A stretch of 64,000 nt of DNA from the NCBI RefSeq assembly GCF_008086045.1, contig NZ_VSEY01000017.1, forward strand, positions 62,001-126,000, given 5' to 3'. Positions 24,488-33,459 of this stretch are shown one piece after another; position 1 is the first letter of the stretch, and every line of letters starts with the position of its first letter. Under the pieces are notes generated by a model. It ran no database searches. It saw nothing but the letters and a program-made list of their open reading frames with translations, and was not told the DNA's origin. This stretch comes from Nonomuraea sp. PA05. GTDB taxonomy: Bacteria > Actinomycetota > Actinomycetes > Streptosporangiales > Streptosporangiaceae. A program made the position numbers and the translations under genes.

Positions 24488-25729
24488 TCACGAGGTGAAG
24501 TCCACGGGGAGGCGGGCCAGGCCGTGGACGACGCGGTGCCGGTGGGTGGGGAGTTGGTCGGGGTCGCAGGCCAGGCGCAGGGTGGGGAAGCGGTGCAGCA
24601 TCGTGGTCAGGAGGGTGCGGAGTTCGAGGCGGGCGAGTTGGTCGCCGAGGCAGTGGTGGGGGCCGTGGCCGAAGCTGAGGTGTTTGGCGGTGTTGTGGCG
24701 GTGAAGGTCGAAGTGGTCAGGGTGGGGGAAGTGGCTGGGGTCGCGGTTGGCGGCCGGCAGGTGCAGGACGACGCGGTCGCCGGCGGCAATGGGCTGGCCT
24801 GCGATGGTCAGGGGTTCGCGGGCGATGCGCAGCAGGCCGAATTGGTTGGCGGTGGCGTAGCGCAGGGTTTCCTCGATGACGGCATCGAGGAGTTCGGGCC
24901 GCTGGCGGATGGTGTCCCACAGGCAGGGCGGGCGCAGCAGGAGCAGGACTGCGATGGCGGCGGCGTTGGCGGTGGTCTCGTGCCCGGCGATGAGGATGAG
25001 CTGGGCCAGGGCGGCGATCTCGTCGTCGGTGACGATGGCGGGGTCGCCGGCCTGGGTGTGCAGCAGGCCGGAGATGAGGTCGTCGGCGGGTCTGGTGCGC
25101 TTGGCGTCGATGAGGTCTTGGAGGTAGTCCTTCATCTCGGCTTTGCTGGCCAGCAGTTGTTCGCGGGTGCGGTCGAGGCTGACCAGTTCGGTGGTCAGGC
25201 GCTGGTAGCGGTGGTGGTCGGTGAAGGGGACGCCGAGGAGTTCGCTGATCACCAGGGACGGCACGGGCAGGGCGACGGTGGTGACCAGGTCGGCCGGGCG
25301 GGGGCCGGCGGCCAGGGCGTCGAGGTGCTGATCGACGATCGCCTGGATCCGCGGGGTGAGCTGGGTCATCCGGCGGGCGGTGAACTGGCCGACCACCAGG
25401 CGGCGCAGCCGGGTGTGGTCGGGCGGGTCGCTGGCCATCAGGTCGGAGGGGCGCAGCGCGGCCATCTCGGTGGCGGTGACGAGGTTGGCGCGCACGTGGG
25501 CGTTGAGGTGAGGACGGCGGGCTCCCAGCCGGGGGTCGGCCAGGGCGGCGCGGACGTCGCGGTAGCGGGTGACGAGCCAGCCTGGCGGCCCGTCGGGGAA
25601 GATCATCGGGGCGACGGGCAGTTCGGCCCGAAGCCGTGCCAGCTCGGCGGGCAGGTCGAGTGGGGACGGTCGATCGACCGGCAGGGGTATCGGTGCCCGG
25701 GCCATGCCCGGGCCGGGGGTGCTGTCCAT
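24488..25729 (-). CDS. Cytochrome P450
   Basis: This 413-aa soluble bacterial P450 monooxygenase has the expected motifs: the I-helix oxygen-binding LILIAGHETTANAA, the K-helix Glu-x-x-Arg in IEETLRYATA, and the heme loop LSFGHGPHHCLGDQLARLE, whose Cys ligates heme iron. Length and start (DSTPGPGMARAPIPL...) are typical for actinobacterial secondary-metabolism P450s, which need separate ferredoxin and reductase; none is adjacent. The ATG at 25729 directly abuts the stop of the upstream unrecognised gene (25730-25732), so they form an operon and the P450 probably acts on a product or partner of that protein. Substrate unknown. Confidence 0.93.
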   Translation of the reverse strand: MDSTPGPGMARAPIPLPVDRPSPLDLPAELARLRAELPVAPMIFPDGPPGWLVTRYRDVRAALADPRLGARRPHLNAHVRANLVTATEMAALRPSDLMASDPPDHTRLRRLVVGQFTARRMTQLTPRIQAIVDQHLDALAAGPRPADLVTTVALPVPSLVISELLGVPFTDHHRYQRLTTELVSLDRTREQLLASKAEMKDYLQDLIDAKRTRPADDLISGLLHTQAGDPAIVTDDEIAALAQLILIAGHETTANAAAIAVLLLLRPPCLWDTIRQRPELLDAVIEETLRYATANQFGLLRIAREPLTIAGQPIAAGDRVVLHLPAANRDPSHFPHPDHFDLHRHNTAKHLSFGHGPHHCLGDQLARLELRTLLTTMLHRFPTLRLACDPDQLPTHRHRVVHGLARLPVDFTS

Positions 25730-27274
25730 CTATCGAGTCCCGAGGTCGTTGTCGTCCACGGTGGCTCCCAGCCCGCAATGGCAGTAGGACAGTGACCCCT
25801 GGATGTTGGCGACCAGCACGCCGGTACAAGGCCGGTTGTCCACCAGCCCGGTGAACAACTGATCGCACACGCACACCCAGCAGTCGGTGTTGACGTGTCC
25901 CCGCTCGACGTCCAAGCCGGGGATGCGGCGGTGCGCGGTGATCGCGTTGAACAGGCGGACGGTCGGCTCGCGCATGTCCTCGGGTACCTCGCGGCCTCCG
26001 TGACGGGAGTAGACCACGCTCAGCGCGGCTGTGCTCCACACCCCGTCCTTGAACCGCCGCGCGTCGGTTCCCGTGGCCGACGGGGCGCCGGGCAGGCGTC
26101 CCCGGATCGCTACGGTGGCCTCGATCTCGTCCATGATTTTCCGCTGATCGTCGGGCCTCAGGTGCTCGGTGCGGGCACGGCACCACTCGATGATGCGCTG
26201 CGCCTGCTCGGTGGTGATGTGCGGACGTGGACGCGATTCCCGCAGCACGCCCAGCACGCCCCCGAACGCGCTCACCTCGGGCACGGCGTCGGTGCGGTCG
26301 CCTCGGGCTCGCCACACCGGCAGGAAGTTCATCAGCCAGGATCCGCAGCGCCAGCGGGCCTCGGTGATCTCCTCGGGGGTCATGTCGCCGATCAATGGGA
26401 CCAGTTCGTCCACCACCTGATTCACCCGGGCGTTCAGGCGTGGGGTATGCGGCCCGAGGATCAGACCGCGCTGACGGGAGTGGTGAATCGGCGGTGCCGG
26501 CGGGCTCACCCAGGTGTTCACGTGCCGCGCTGAGCGAACGAGTACCTCGGTCAGCTCCCGTGGCCAGCCACGCCAGGCGGCGAACTGCCGGATGGCGCTC
26601 TCTGCGGGGGCGGCGCCTCGCACGGTCCGGTCGAAATGCCGGTGCGGGTGCGGCCCCCGGTAGCGCAGCCACCCCGCGCCCGCCATGTGATGGGCGACGA
26701 CCACGGTATGGATGCGATACAGAGCTTCATCGTTGTCGGTGTCCTGGCCCGCGGCGTCGACAGCCATGGTCAGGCCGACCAGGCCCCACGCGGCCATACC
26801 CTTACACCAGGCTTGGCCCAGGGCGGGCAACTCCCAGTCGTCCACGTCCGCCGAGCGCAGCCACTTGAATCCCTGGTGCACCATCGCGGCGCAGAACTCA
26901 CCCAGGACCCCGATCCACTCGGCCCCGCCAGGAGTGCGGCACAGGCCACGGAAGGCCCCGTGCCGGTAGGCGGCGTCGAGGACGGCCATCACCTTGAGGT
27001 CGTCGGTGTCGCCGAGCGGGGTCACCGGGGCGTGCCCGCGCGCCAGCCGGAAGCTCTCGAAGTCGAGGAAGTCGAAGATTCCCTCGGCCCAAGCGCGGTT
27101 GCTGCCGGTCAGCTTGTTACGGAGGGCGACGATGAGGGCCGCTTTCTCCTGCTTATCGGCGCAGTGGTCGATCTTTGTGCAGTCGTCGTAGACCTCGACC
27201 ATGAACGCGTCCTTGTCTGCGCCGTACAGCCAGTCGGCCCAGAGGTAGCCGTAACTCGTGGTGATGTGCGTCAT
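25730..27274 (-). CDS. Large protein of unknown function, coupled to a P450
   Basis: The product (514 aa) is not recognised. It is rich in Trp, His and Cys and predicted mostly helical, without signal peptide or membrane anchors. Notable segments: EVYDDCTKIDHC near residue 26-37 (an Asp-rich DDxxxD arrangement), GWLRYRGPHPHRHFDRTVRG mid-protein and a Cys-rich end (TDCWVCVCDQLF, SYCHCGLG). The DDxxxD-like cluster and helical content could fit a terpene-synthase-like fold, but other required motifs (NSE-type) are not evident, so no function is claimed. ATG 27274 has an AGGAG ribosome site; the frame is open upstream to 27418 without similarity. An EF-hand gene precedes it and a P450 follows with no spacing. 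Confidence 0.75.
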   Translation of the reverse strand: MTHITTSYGYLWADWLYGADKDAFMVEVYDDCTKIDHCADKQEKAALIVALRNKLTGSNRAWAEGIFDFLDFESFRLARGHAPVTPLGDTDDLKVMAVLDAAYRHGAFRGLCRTPGGAEWIGVLGEFCAAMVHQGFKWLRSADVDDWELPALGQAWCKGMAAWGLVGLTMAVDAAGQDTDNDEALYRIHTVVVAHHMAGAGWLRYRGPHPHRHFDRTVRGAAPAESAIRQFAAWRGWPRELTEVLVRSARHVNTWVSPPAPPIHHSRQRGLILGPHTPRLNARVNQVVDELVPLIGDMTPEEITEARWRCGSWLMNFLPVWRARGDRTDAVPEVSAFGGVLGVLRESRPRPHITTEQAQRIIEWCRARTEHLRPDDQRKIMDEIEATVAIRGRLPGAPSATGTDARRFKDGVWSTAALSVVYSRHGGREVPEDMREPTVRLFNAITAHRRIPGLDVERGHVNTDCWVCVCDQLFTGLVDNRPCTGVLVANIQGSLSYCHCGLGATVDDNDLGTR

Positions 27275-27465
27275 GAGGGGCTCCTGGATCGAAGTGCGTG
27301 GAGCGGTTGTCTCTGGGTTCCCAGCCGGCAGGTGCGGCCGATGGGGGTGGGAACTGCCGTGCGGGTCGTCGACGAGTTGGAGGGCCGGGCCGCCGTCGGA
27401 CCCCGCGAACGTAGGCACCTCGGGCGGCGACTGCGCGTCGTGCGAGGCGAGACCCGGGCGTGTCC

Positions 27466-28007
27466 TCAGGGGCGTCCCAGCAGCCAGTTGCCGGGCGCCT
27501 GGGGGTCGTCGCTGGAGCTGAACTCCTGGATGTCGATGACGCCGTCGCCGTCACGGTCCAGCACGGCGAACGCGTCCAGGGCCTGCTGCCGGCTCGCGCC
27601 GGCGGAGTCGTAGATCCGGGCGAACTCGGCCTGGTCCAGGGTTCCGCTGCCATCGGTGTCGATCATGGCGAACATGGCGTCGATGATCCGCGACGGGACC
27701 TCGGCGTTGCCGTCGCTGGTGTCGATGGCCTTGACGGCGCTGACCCAGGCGGCCGGATCCAGCGCGATATCGGGGCTGGATCCGGCCACTAGATTCCACC
27801 ACTGGTCAAAGGCCTCCACCGGCGCTGAGGCCTCCTCGGGACCGCTGTTGAGCCGCTCGGCGCTGTGCTGAGCGAGGGGCTGAAATCGCCGTGGTCGACC
27901 AGGCCATCGCGGTTGACGTCGTAGAGGCCGAACACCTGCTGGAGCTTCCAGTCTCTGATCCCATTATTCACACAATAAGTAACTGACAACTCACAATTAG
28001 TTACCAT
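27466..28007 (-). pseudogene. EF-hand calcium-binding protein gene with a -1 frameshift
   Basis: The first part (frame from ATG 28007) holds WKLQQVFGLYDVNRDGLVDH and GDF, a canonical EF-hand loop (D-x-N-x-D-G). Near 27880 the frame changes; the second part continues LAQHSAERLNSGPEEASAPV, EAFDQWWNLVAG and two more EF-hand loops (DTDGSGTLDQAEF, DRDGDGVIDIQEF). One extra C in a run of four C's would restore a single calerythrin-like protein of ~175 aa. Either the gene is broken, the sequence has an error, or slippage occurs. An imperfect start region contains the inverted pair GTAACT/AGTTAC (27979-28004). Calcium sensing or buffering is the family role. Confidence 0.75.
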
Positions 28008-28136
28008 CGCCGTGGAATGCACCGGTCGCTCACCTCACAGTAAGGAAAGTGACACCGAAGCTGCTACATACCTGCAGCGAGTGAAAGGGCGGGGGTTACG
28101 GCCGTTCAGGTTGGTTCGGTGGCGGCGATGAGGTTG

Positions 28137-28950
28137 TCAAGCACGGCCAGGTCGCCGTGGTGGACCAGCCGCCGCTGGTCCACCTCCGCGAGGGCGACAC
28201 CCTGCGGCCGTGGCTGTGGTCCTCGCTCGGCTGGGCCGTGGACGAGCCGGGCGACATCGCCGACGCCCCCGAGGTCCGGCCGGTGGCCGATGCCGTACGA
28301 GGTGCGCGAGTTCACCCCGCCGTCCGGGCCGGGCGTGCTCATGGAGGACTACACCGGCGGCCCCGCCGCCTGGGCGGGCGTTGGCTGGTGCGCGGACCTG
28401 GACCGGGCGCGGGAGCTGGCCGACGCGCTGGTCGCCTGGGACGGCGGCCTGACCCGGGCGCAGGCGTGCAACCACTCCGACGCGGTCGGCCACGGCTGGC
28501 CGCACGAGGGCGCGTGGCTGGTCTACCAGGTGGACGCCGGGGCTGACCGTCCGCCCCGGCCGCGCTGCCCCGACAAGGGGCCGAACCGCTACCGGCCGGT
28601 CGGCCTCGGTCCCGAACTGGCCGCCGAGCCGGAATGGCAGAGCTGGCTCACCGCCCCGGGCTGGCTTCGCCACCCGCCGACGTACGCGTTGCACGTCTGG
28701 GCTCCGGACACGGCCGGGCCGGGCGGGCAGTGGCACACCGTGGCGTGGTGCGAGGGCGGCCGGATGGGCGCCGGCCACGCCGCCGCCGCGCTGCGGGTCG
28801 GCATCGAGGGCGGGCCGTACCCGCAGGGGGATGACCGGCCCGCACCACCCGAACGCCTACTGGCAGGACCTCACGCCGGACGGGCGGTGCATCACCGACT
28901 CCTGCCCGAGGTTCCAGCACTGGGCCGAACGGCAGCCGCGCTGCCTGTAG
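28137..28950 (+). pseudogene. Broken gene for an unrecognised protein
   Basis: Three consecutive plus-strand stretches with strong G/C third-position bias read in different frames: KHGQVAVVDQPPLVHLREGD... (28137-28290), MPYEVREFTPPSGPGVLMED... to GIEGGPYPQG (28290-28830) and MTGPHHPNAYWQDLTPDGRC ending RQPRCL (28831-28950). The middle piece has recognisable composition (GGPAAWAGVGWCADLDRARE, GHGWPHEGAWLVYQVD). They look like one or more small hypothetical genes disrupted by single-base changes. No 5' start is present for the first piece. Family not recognised. Confidence 0.5.
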
Positions 28951-29277
28951 TCTCGCCGTTCACCAGGTCGCGGGCGTGCTGGATCGTTTCGGGGTCGGTG
29001 AGCTTGATGATGAAGTCTTCGCGGGTGATGTCGGTCATCACGAAGTAGGCCGAATCTGCTGCCTGAGCGGGTGCGGGGGCGGCGGCGCGGACCACGGCGT
29101 CGATCTCCTGCGAGGTGAGCGAGAAGCCTTCTCCCGTGCCTCCGCCGGCGAACAGGCCGGCTACCCCGCATCCGGCTTGCCATGCGAGATGGTCGCGGTA
29201 GCGGGCCTCGTCGAAGTGGGTTACGGGAAGGAGAGCAGGCCAGTGGTCAGCCGGCCGGCGAGCTCAGCGGGGGAGTC
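28951..29277 (-). pseudogene. Fused fragments: DapA/KdgD-family N-terminus joined to a BP74-like secreted-protein fragment
   Basis: From 29277 the minus strand encodes DADSPAELAGRLTTGLLSFP, then one missing base makes a stop; in the shifted frame DEARYRDHLAWQAGCGVAGL and FAGGGTGEGFSLTSQEIDAV follow, the start of a dihydrodipicolinate-synthase-family dehydratase (5-dehydro-4-deoxyglucarate dehydratase type). Near 29062 this runs in frame into AADSAYFVMTDITREDFIIK and LTDPETIQHARDLVNGETTG. That second piece resembles the beginning of secreted calmodulin-binding BP74-like domains (from memory, uncertain). It stops matching at ~28951, exactly where the plus-strand fragment ends. Both genes are truncated. 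Confidence 0.55.
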
Positions 29278-29380
29278 AGCGTCACGCGGCCACGGTAGAA
29301 GGGATGACGATGCTTGCCCATGAGTGTTTCCGCATCGCGGAGCATCACTAGGTGGAGCTTCGCTCTCCTGCAAGGGCAGG

Positions 29381-30286
29381 TCAGTGCTGGGGCAGGTGTC
29401 CGGGGCAGGTGCTGGCCAAGACGGTCAGGACCCGTCGGAGCGCGGGGTTGTGTGAGGCGCGCGGCCAGAGCAGGTGCAGCTCGACGGGCTCGGGCAGGTG
29501 GGTGTCGAGCGCGATGAAGGTGACGTTGGGCACGCCGACCAGGGCGGCGGAGGCGGGGACGAAGGCGATGCCACGTCCCGCCGACACCAGCCAGAGCATT
29601 GTGATCACCTGGCTCACGCTGTGCACGATCCGCTCCTGCGCGAGCGGCACCATGCTGACCACGAGATCGTAGAAGTAGCGTGCCCGCTGCTGTGAGTGGA
29701 AGATCAAGGGTTCGGTCGCCAAGTCGTCCACGTGCGCGGGGCGCTCCAGTTCGGTGAGACGATGTCCGGCCGGCACCGCGAGCAGCAGTGCCTCCTTGTG
29801 CAGCAGCACGGAGTCGAACAGCTCGGGGTCGAACGGCGGGCGGGCCAGCCCGAGGTCGAGGTCCTCGCCGGTGAGGGCCGCGATCTGCTCGCGAGTCACC
29901 ATCTCGAACAGCTCGATGCCGACTTCGGGCAGTTCGCGTTCCAGCCGGTCGAGCAGGCGGCCCAGGACGCCGAAGGTGGAGGCGGCGGTGAAGCCGAGCC
30001 GGATCAGTCCGCGGGTACCGGCATGGACTCGCTGGGCCAGATCGGGTGCGGCCTCGGCGATGGACAGGATGCGCCGGGCCTCACCGAGGAAGGCCTCTCC
30101 TGCTGGGGTGAGTGCGACGCGCCGGTTGTCCCGCTCGAACAGTTGCACGCCCACGGCGGCCTCGAGTTTCTGGATCTGCCGGCTGAGCGGGGGCTGGGTC
30201 ATGCGTAATCGCTGGGCTGCCCGGCCGAAGTGTAACTCTTCGGCTACAGCGACTAAACCCCGCAGTTGCTCCAACGTGTAGGGCAT
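29381..30286 (-). CDS. LysR-family transcriptional regulator
   Basis: The 301-aa product has an N-terminal winged HTH (LEQLRGLVAVAEELHFGRAA, QRLRMTQPPLSRQIQKLEA; residues ~4-45) followed by a LysR substrate-binding domain (GLIRLGFTAASTFGVLGRLL, GLARPPFDPELFDSVLLHKE). It is divergent to the tctCBA operon with 122 bases between the starts, the classical layout for a LysR regulator controlling its neighbour in response to the transported acid. A dyad with T/A-rich centre at 30301-30320 is a candidate binding site. It has the conserved P-P-L-S-R-Q recognition-helix feature of BenM/CatR-like members. Confidence 0.9.
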   Translation of the reverse strand: MPYTLEQLRGLVAVAEELHFGRAAQRLRMTQPPLSRQIQKLEAAVGVQLFERDNRRVALTPAGEAFLGEARRILSIAEAAPDLAQRVHAGTRGLIRLGFTAASTFGVLGRLLDRLERELPEVGIELFEMVTREQIAALTGEDLDLGLARPPFDPELFDSVLLHKEALLLAVPAGHRLTELERPAHVDDLATEPLIFHSQQRARYFYDLVVSMVPLAQERIVHSVSQVITMLWLVSAGRGIAFVPASAALVGVPNVTFIALDTHLPEPVELHLLWPRASHNPALRRVLTVLASTCPGHLPQH

Positions 30287-30300
30287 GCACGCAAGGTATC

Positions 30301-30320
30301 ACTCCATGCATTAAGGGAGT
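30301..30320. promoter_or_regulatory. Candidate LysR operator between the regulator and tctC
   Basis: ACTCC (30301-30305) and GGAGT (30316-30320) form an inverted pair around an A/T-richer 10-base centre (atgcattaag). It lies 15 bases upstream of the LysR start and about 90 bases before tctC, a fitting place for autoregulation and activation. Confidence 0.45.
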
Positions 30321-30408
30321 TGGACAGGCATGAAAGGTGGTCATAGTCTGCGCCACATCGTGGACGGCGCGCCGTCCCGGTCCTCACCCCCCGCTTGAGG
30401 AGATCCTC

Positions 30409-31419
30409 ATGAACACCAGGCTTCGGGTGCCCCATCGCGTGATGGCGGTTGCTACTTTCGCCGCTGTCCTGTCGCTGACAGCCTGCGGAGGCAATATAGG
30501 TGACCAGGGGGCCGAGACGGCCGCCGCCTTCCCTCAGCGAGCGATCAGCGTGCTCGTCGGGCAGGATCCCGGCGGCAGTACCGACCTCATCGCGCGGGCG
30601 CTCGCCGACCCGGCGAGCGCCGATCTCAAGCAGCCGATCACTGTGCTCAACAAGCCCGGTGCCAACGGCGCCGTCGCCGCCAAGGAACTGGCCGGCGCCA
30701 AGCCCGACGGTCACACGCTCATGGTCTTCAACGGTTCCCTGGCCTACATCACCCCGCTGGCCGTCGCCGCCGGCGAGGCGGTGGACATCAACAACTACGA
30801 GGTCATCACCGGCCTGTCGCAGGACGACTACGTGCTCATCGCCAACCCGAAGACCGGTTTCAAGACGGTCAAGGACATCGTCGACGCCAAGCGGCCCATC
30901 AAATACGGGACCACCGGTGTCGGCACGGGCAGCCAGCTCAGCCAGGCGCTGCTGTTCTCCCAGGCCGGTATCGACGCCACCGCCGTGCCCTTCGACGGCG
31001 GCGCGCCCACGCTCACCGCGGTGATGGGCGGCCAGGTCGACGTCGGCTCGGTGCAGCTGGGCGAGGCGCAGGCGCAGATCAAGGCGGGCAAGGTCGTGCC
31101 GCTGGTGACCTTCGCGGAGAAGCGGCCCTCCTACATGCCGGACACTCCGACGGCGGTCGAGGCAGGCTACAACGTCCCGGTGCAGCAGTCGCGCGCCATC
31201 GTCGCCCCCAAGGGCACGCCCAAGGACGTCATCGATCGTCTCCGCTCGGCGTTCGGGAAGTCCTTCGCCACGCAGGCCTACAAGGACTTCAACGCCGAGC
31301 GGCTGCTCACCCCCAACGAGGTCGACGGTGCCACCCTGCTCAAGCAGTGGACGGGCTCGCTGCAGTCCTACCGCGACCTTGTCGGCAAGTACAAGATCGA
31401 CATGAGCGGCGAGGCATGA
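30409..31419 (+). CDS. tctC: Tripartite tricarboxylate transporter substrate-binding lipoprotein
   Basis: This extracytoplasmic solute-binding protein (336 aa) of the TctC/Bug family captures a carboxylate for the TctAB membrane pair. The N-terminus is a lipoprotein signal: basic MNTRLRVPHR, hydrophobic core and lipobox LTACGG (Cys ~25). The Bug fold follows, with PFDGGAPTLTAVMGGQVDVG and the GTDP-like ligand loop GQDPGGSTDLIARALADP. ATG 30409 has a GAGGAG ribosome site; upstream in-frame residues have no similarity. It is the first gene of tctC-tctB-tctA, with tctB overlapping by 4 bases. The LysR gene next door is the likely regulator. The ligand cannot be assigned from sequence. Confidence 0.92.
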   Translation: MNTRLRVPHRVMAVATFAAVLSLTACGGNIGDQGAETAAAFPQRAISVLVGQDPGGSTDLIARALADPASADLKQPITVLNKPGANGAVAAKELAGAKPDGHTLMVFNGSLAYITPLAVAAGEAVDINNYEVITGLSQDDYVLIANPKTGFKTVKDIVDAKRPIKYGTTGVGTGSQLSQALLFSQAGIDATAVPFDGGAPTLTAVMGGQVDVGSVQLGEAQAQIKAGKVVPLVTFAEKRPSYMPDTPTAVEAGYNVPVQQSRAIVAPKGTPKDVIDRLRSAFGKSFATQAYKDFNAERLLTPNEVDGATLLKQWTGSLQSYRDLVGKYKIDMSGEA

Positions 31420-31916
31420 GCTCGCCCACCGAGGACCCATCGGCCGGCAGCGAACTGTCCGAGCAGACCCGGCCGCCGGCCGCCGGCACGGTGACCAACC
31501 TCATCACGGCTGTCGTCGTCATGGCTCTCGGTGGAGCGGCGCTCGCCGGGTCGCTGAGCCTGGGGGTGGGCACTCTGTCCAGCCCCAGGCCCGGCACCTG
31601 GCCCGCCATCGTGAGCGCCGTGCTGATCGTGCTCGGCGCCGTCCTGGCCGTCCAGGCCCGCCGCACGAGCGATGCCGAACGGTTCACCCGCACCGCGTTC
31701 TCGGTGCTCGCGGCGGTGGCCAGCATGGTCGTTCACGTGGCGGTGATCAGCCTCATCGGCTTCGAGATCCCCACCGCGCTGCTGGCCTTCTTCTGGTTGC
31801 GCGTCCTCGGGCGCGAGAGCTGGCGGATCTCCATCGTCCTGAGCCTGGCCATCACCGTCGCCTTCTACCTGCTGTTCGTCGGCGCGCTCCAGGTGTCCAT
31901 CCCTCACCTGTTCTGA
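31416..31916 (+). CDS. tctB: Tripartite tricarboxylate transporter small membrane subunit
   Basis: The 166-aa protein has about four membrane helices (TNLITAVVVMALGGAALAGS, AIVSAVLIVLGAVLAVQ, VLAAVASMVVHVAVISLIGF, ISIVLSLAITVAFYLLFVGA), the pattern of TctB. A hydrophilic Pro/Glu/Ser-rich 25-residue N-terminus precedes them. The start overlaps tctC's stop (ATGA). TctB pairs with TctA to form the sodium- or proton-driven carboxylate importer; TctB sequences are weakly conserved, so the assignment rests partly on position. Confidence 0.9.
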   Translation: MSSPTEDPSAGSELSEQTRPPAAGTVTNLITAVVVMALGGAALAGSLSLGVGTLSSPRPGTWPAIVSAVLIVLGAVLAVQARRTSDAERFTRTAFSVLAAVASMVVHVAVISLIGFEIPTALLAFFWLRVLGRESWRISIVLSLAITVAFYLLFVGALQVSIPHLF

Positions 31917-31947
31917 CTCGCACATCTCCACATGTCTGGGAGGACCG

Positions 31948-33459
31948 TTGGACGTGTCCCCCGTGCTCGATGGTTTCGCCGTCGTGCTCGAACCGGCCAA
32001 CCTGCTGTACTGCCTCGTCGGCGTGGTCATCGGCATGCTGATCGGCGTCCTGCCCGGCCTGGGACCGGCGGCGACCATCGCCATCCTGCTGCCGATCACC
32101 TTGGGGCTCGACCCCGTCACCGCGATCATCATGCTGGCGGGCATCTTCTACGGCGCGCAGTACGGCGGCACCATCACCTCGGTGCTGCTGCGCCTGCCGG
32201 GTGAGGCGTCCTCCGTCGTCACCGTCTTCGACGGGCACGCGCTGGCCCGGCAGGGCAAGGCGGGCACCGCCCTGGGCATCGCCGCCATCGGCTCGTTCGT
32301 CGGCGGAACGCTCGCCGTCATCGCCTTGAGCCTGGTCGCGCCCGTCGTCGCCGACTTCGCCCTGGACTTCGGCCCGCCGGAGTACACCATGCTCGCGTTG
32401 CTGGGCATCGTGCTCGTGGCGTCGGTGGCCAACGGCGGGATGCTCAAGGCCCTCATCGCCGCCGTCGTCGGCCTGCTGCTGGCCACCGTCGGGCGCGACG
32501 GCTTCGTCAGTGTCGAACGTTTCACCTTCGGCAACCTGTCGCTGGCCGACGGCCTGGACTTCGTGCCCATCGCCATGGGCCTGTTCGGCCTCGGCGAGAT
32601 CCTCTACAACCTCGAAGAACGCCATCGGGCCGCGCAGGCGCCGGCCCCCGTGGCCAACGTGTGGCCGAGCCGGGCCGACCTTCGCCAGTCCGCCGGCGCG
32701 ATCGGCCGGGGTGGCGTGCTGGGCTTCGTCCTCGGCATCCTGCCCGGCGGGGGAGCGGTGCTGGCCTCCCTGGCCGCCTACGCCCTGGAAAAGCGCCGTT
32801 CGCGCCATCCTGAGCGGTTCGGCCGCGGCGCGGTCGAAGGCGTGGCCGCACCCGAGACGGCGAACAACGCGGCGGCCACCTCGTCGTTCATCCCGCTGCT
32901 GTCGCTGGGCATCCCCGCCAACGCCACCATGGCGGTCATCTTCGGCGCCCTGCTGATCCAGGGCATCACCCCGGGCCCTCAGCTCGTCACCGAGCATCCC
33001 GAGCTGTTCTGGGGCGTCGTCAACTCGATGTACATCGGCAACGTCCTGCTGCTGATCATGAGCATTCCGCTGGTCGGCCTGTTCGTCCGCATCCTGCGCG
33101 TCCGCCCGGCCATTCTCGCGCCCATCACCACGCTCATCACGCTCGTCGGCGCCTACACCGTCAACAACAGCATCTTCGACATCGGCCTGGTCATCTTCTT
33201 CGGCGTCATCGGTTACCTGATGAAGAAACTCGGCTTCGACCCCGGCCCGCTGGTGCTGGCGTTCGTGCTCGGAACGCTGCTGGAGACATCACTGCGCCGC
33301 TCGCTGCTGCTCTTCGACGGAAGCGCCCTCGGCTTCATCTCCCGCCCGATCTCCGGCACGCTGCTCCTGCTGTTCCTGGTGGTAGCGCTCACGCCTGCGG
33401 CCAGGACGATCCTGCGCAGCCGCCGCACCGCCCGCGACCCGAACAGGGAGGCGGCATGA
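31948..33459 (+). CDS. tctA: Tripartite tricarboxylate transporter large membrane subunit
   Basis: This 503-aa integral membrane protein is the transport channel of the Tct system. TctA hallmarks are clear: GVLPGLGPAATIAILLPIT near residue 32-50, FYGAQYGGTITSVLLRLPGE near 69-88, the second related signature GILPGGGAVLASLAAYALE near 262-280, and APETANNAAATSSFIPLLSL near 301-320. A TTG at 31948 is used here; GTG 31954, two codons later, sits 9 bases after GGGAGGA and is an equally good start. It ends in a 4-base overlap with the following universal-stress-type gene. Confidence 0.93.
   Translation: MDVSPVLDGFAVVLEPANLLYCLVGVVIGMLIGVLPGLGPAATIAILLPITLGLDPVTAIIMLAGIFYGAQYGGTITSVLLRLPGEASSVVTVFDGHALARQGKAGTALGIAAIGSFVGGTLAVIALSLVAPVVADFALDFGPPEYTMLALLGIVLVASVANGGMLKALIAAVVGLLLATVGRDGFVSVERFTFGNLSLADGLDFVPIAMGLFGLGEILYNLEERHRAAQAPAPVANVWPSRADLRQSAGAIGRGGVLGFVLGILPGGGAVLASLAAYALEKRRSRHPERFGRGAVEGVAAPETANNAAATSSFIPLLSLGIPANATMAVIFGALLIQGITPGPQLVTEHPELFWGVVNSMYIGNVLLLIMSIPLVGLFVRILRVRPAILAPITTLITLVGAYTVNNSIFDIGLVIFFGVIGYLMKKLGFDPGPLVLAFVLGTLLETSLRRSLLLFDGSALGFISRPISGTLLLLFLVVALTPAARTILRSRRTARDPNREAA

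Noticed and set aside
23963..25795. Plus-strand ORF (610 aa) opposite the P450
   Set aside because: Low-complexity Gly/Val/Glu/Gln composition antisense to clear P450 motifs.
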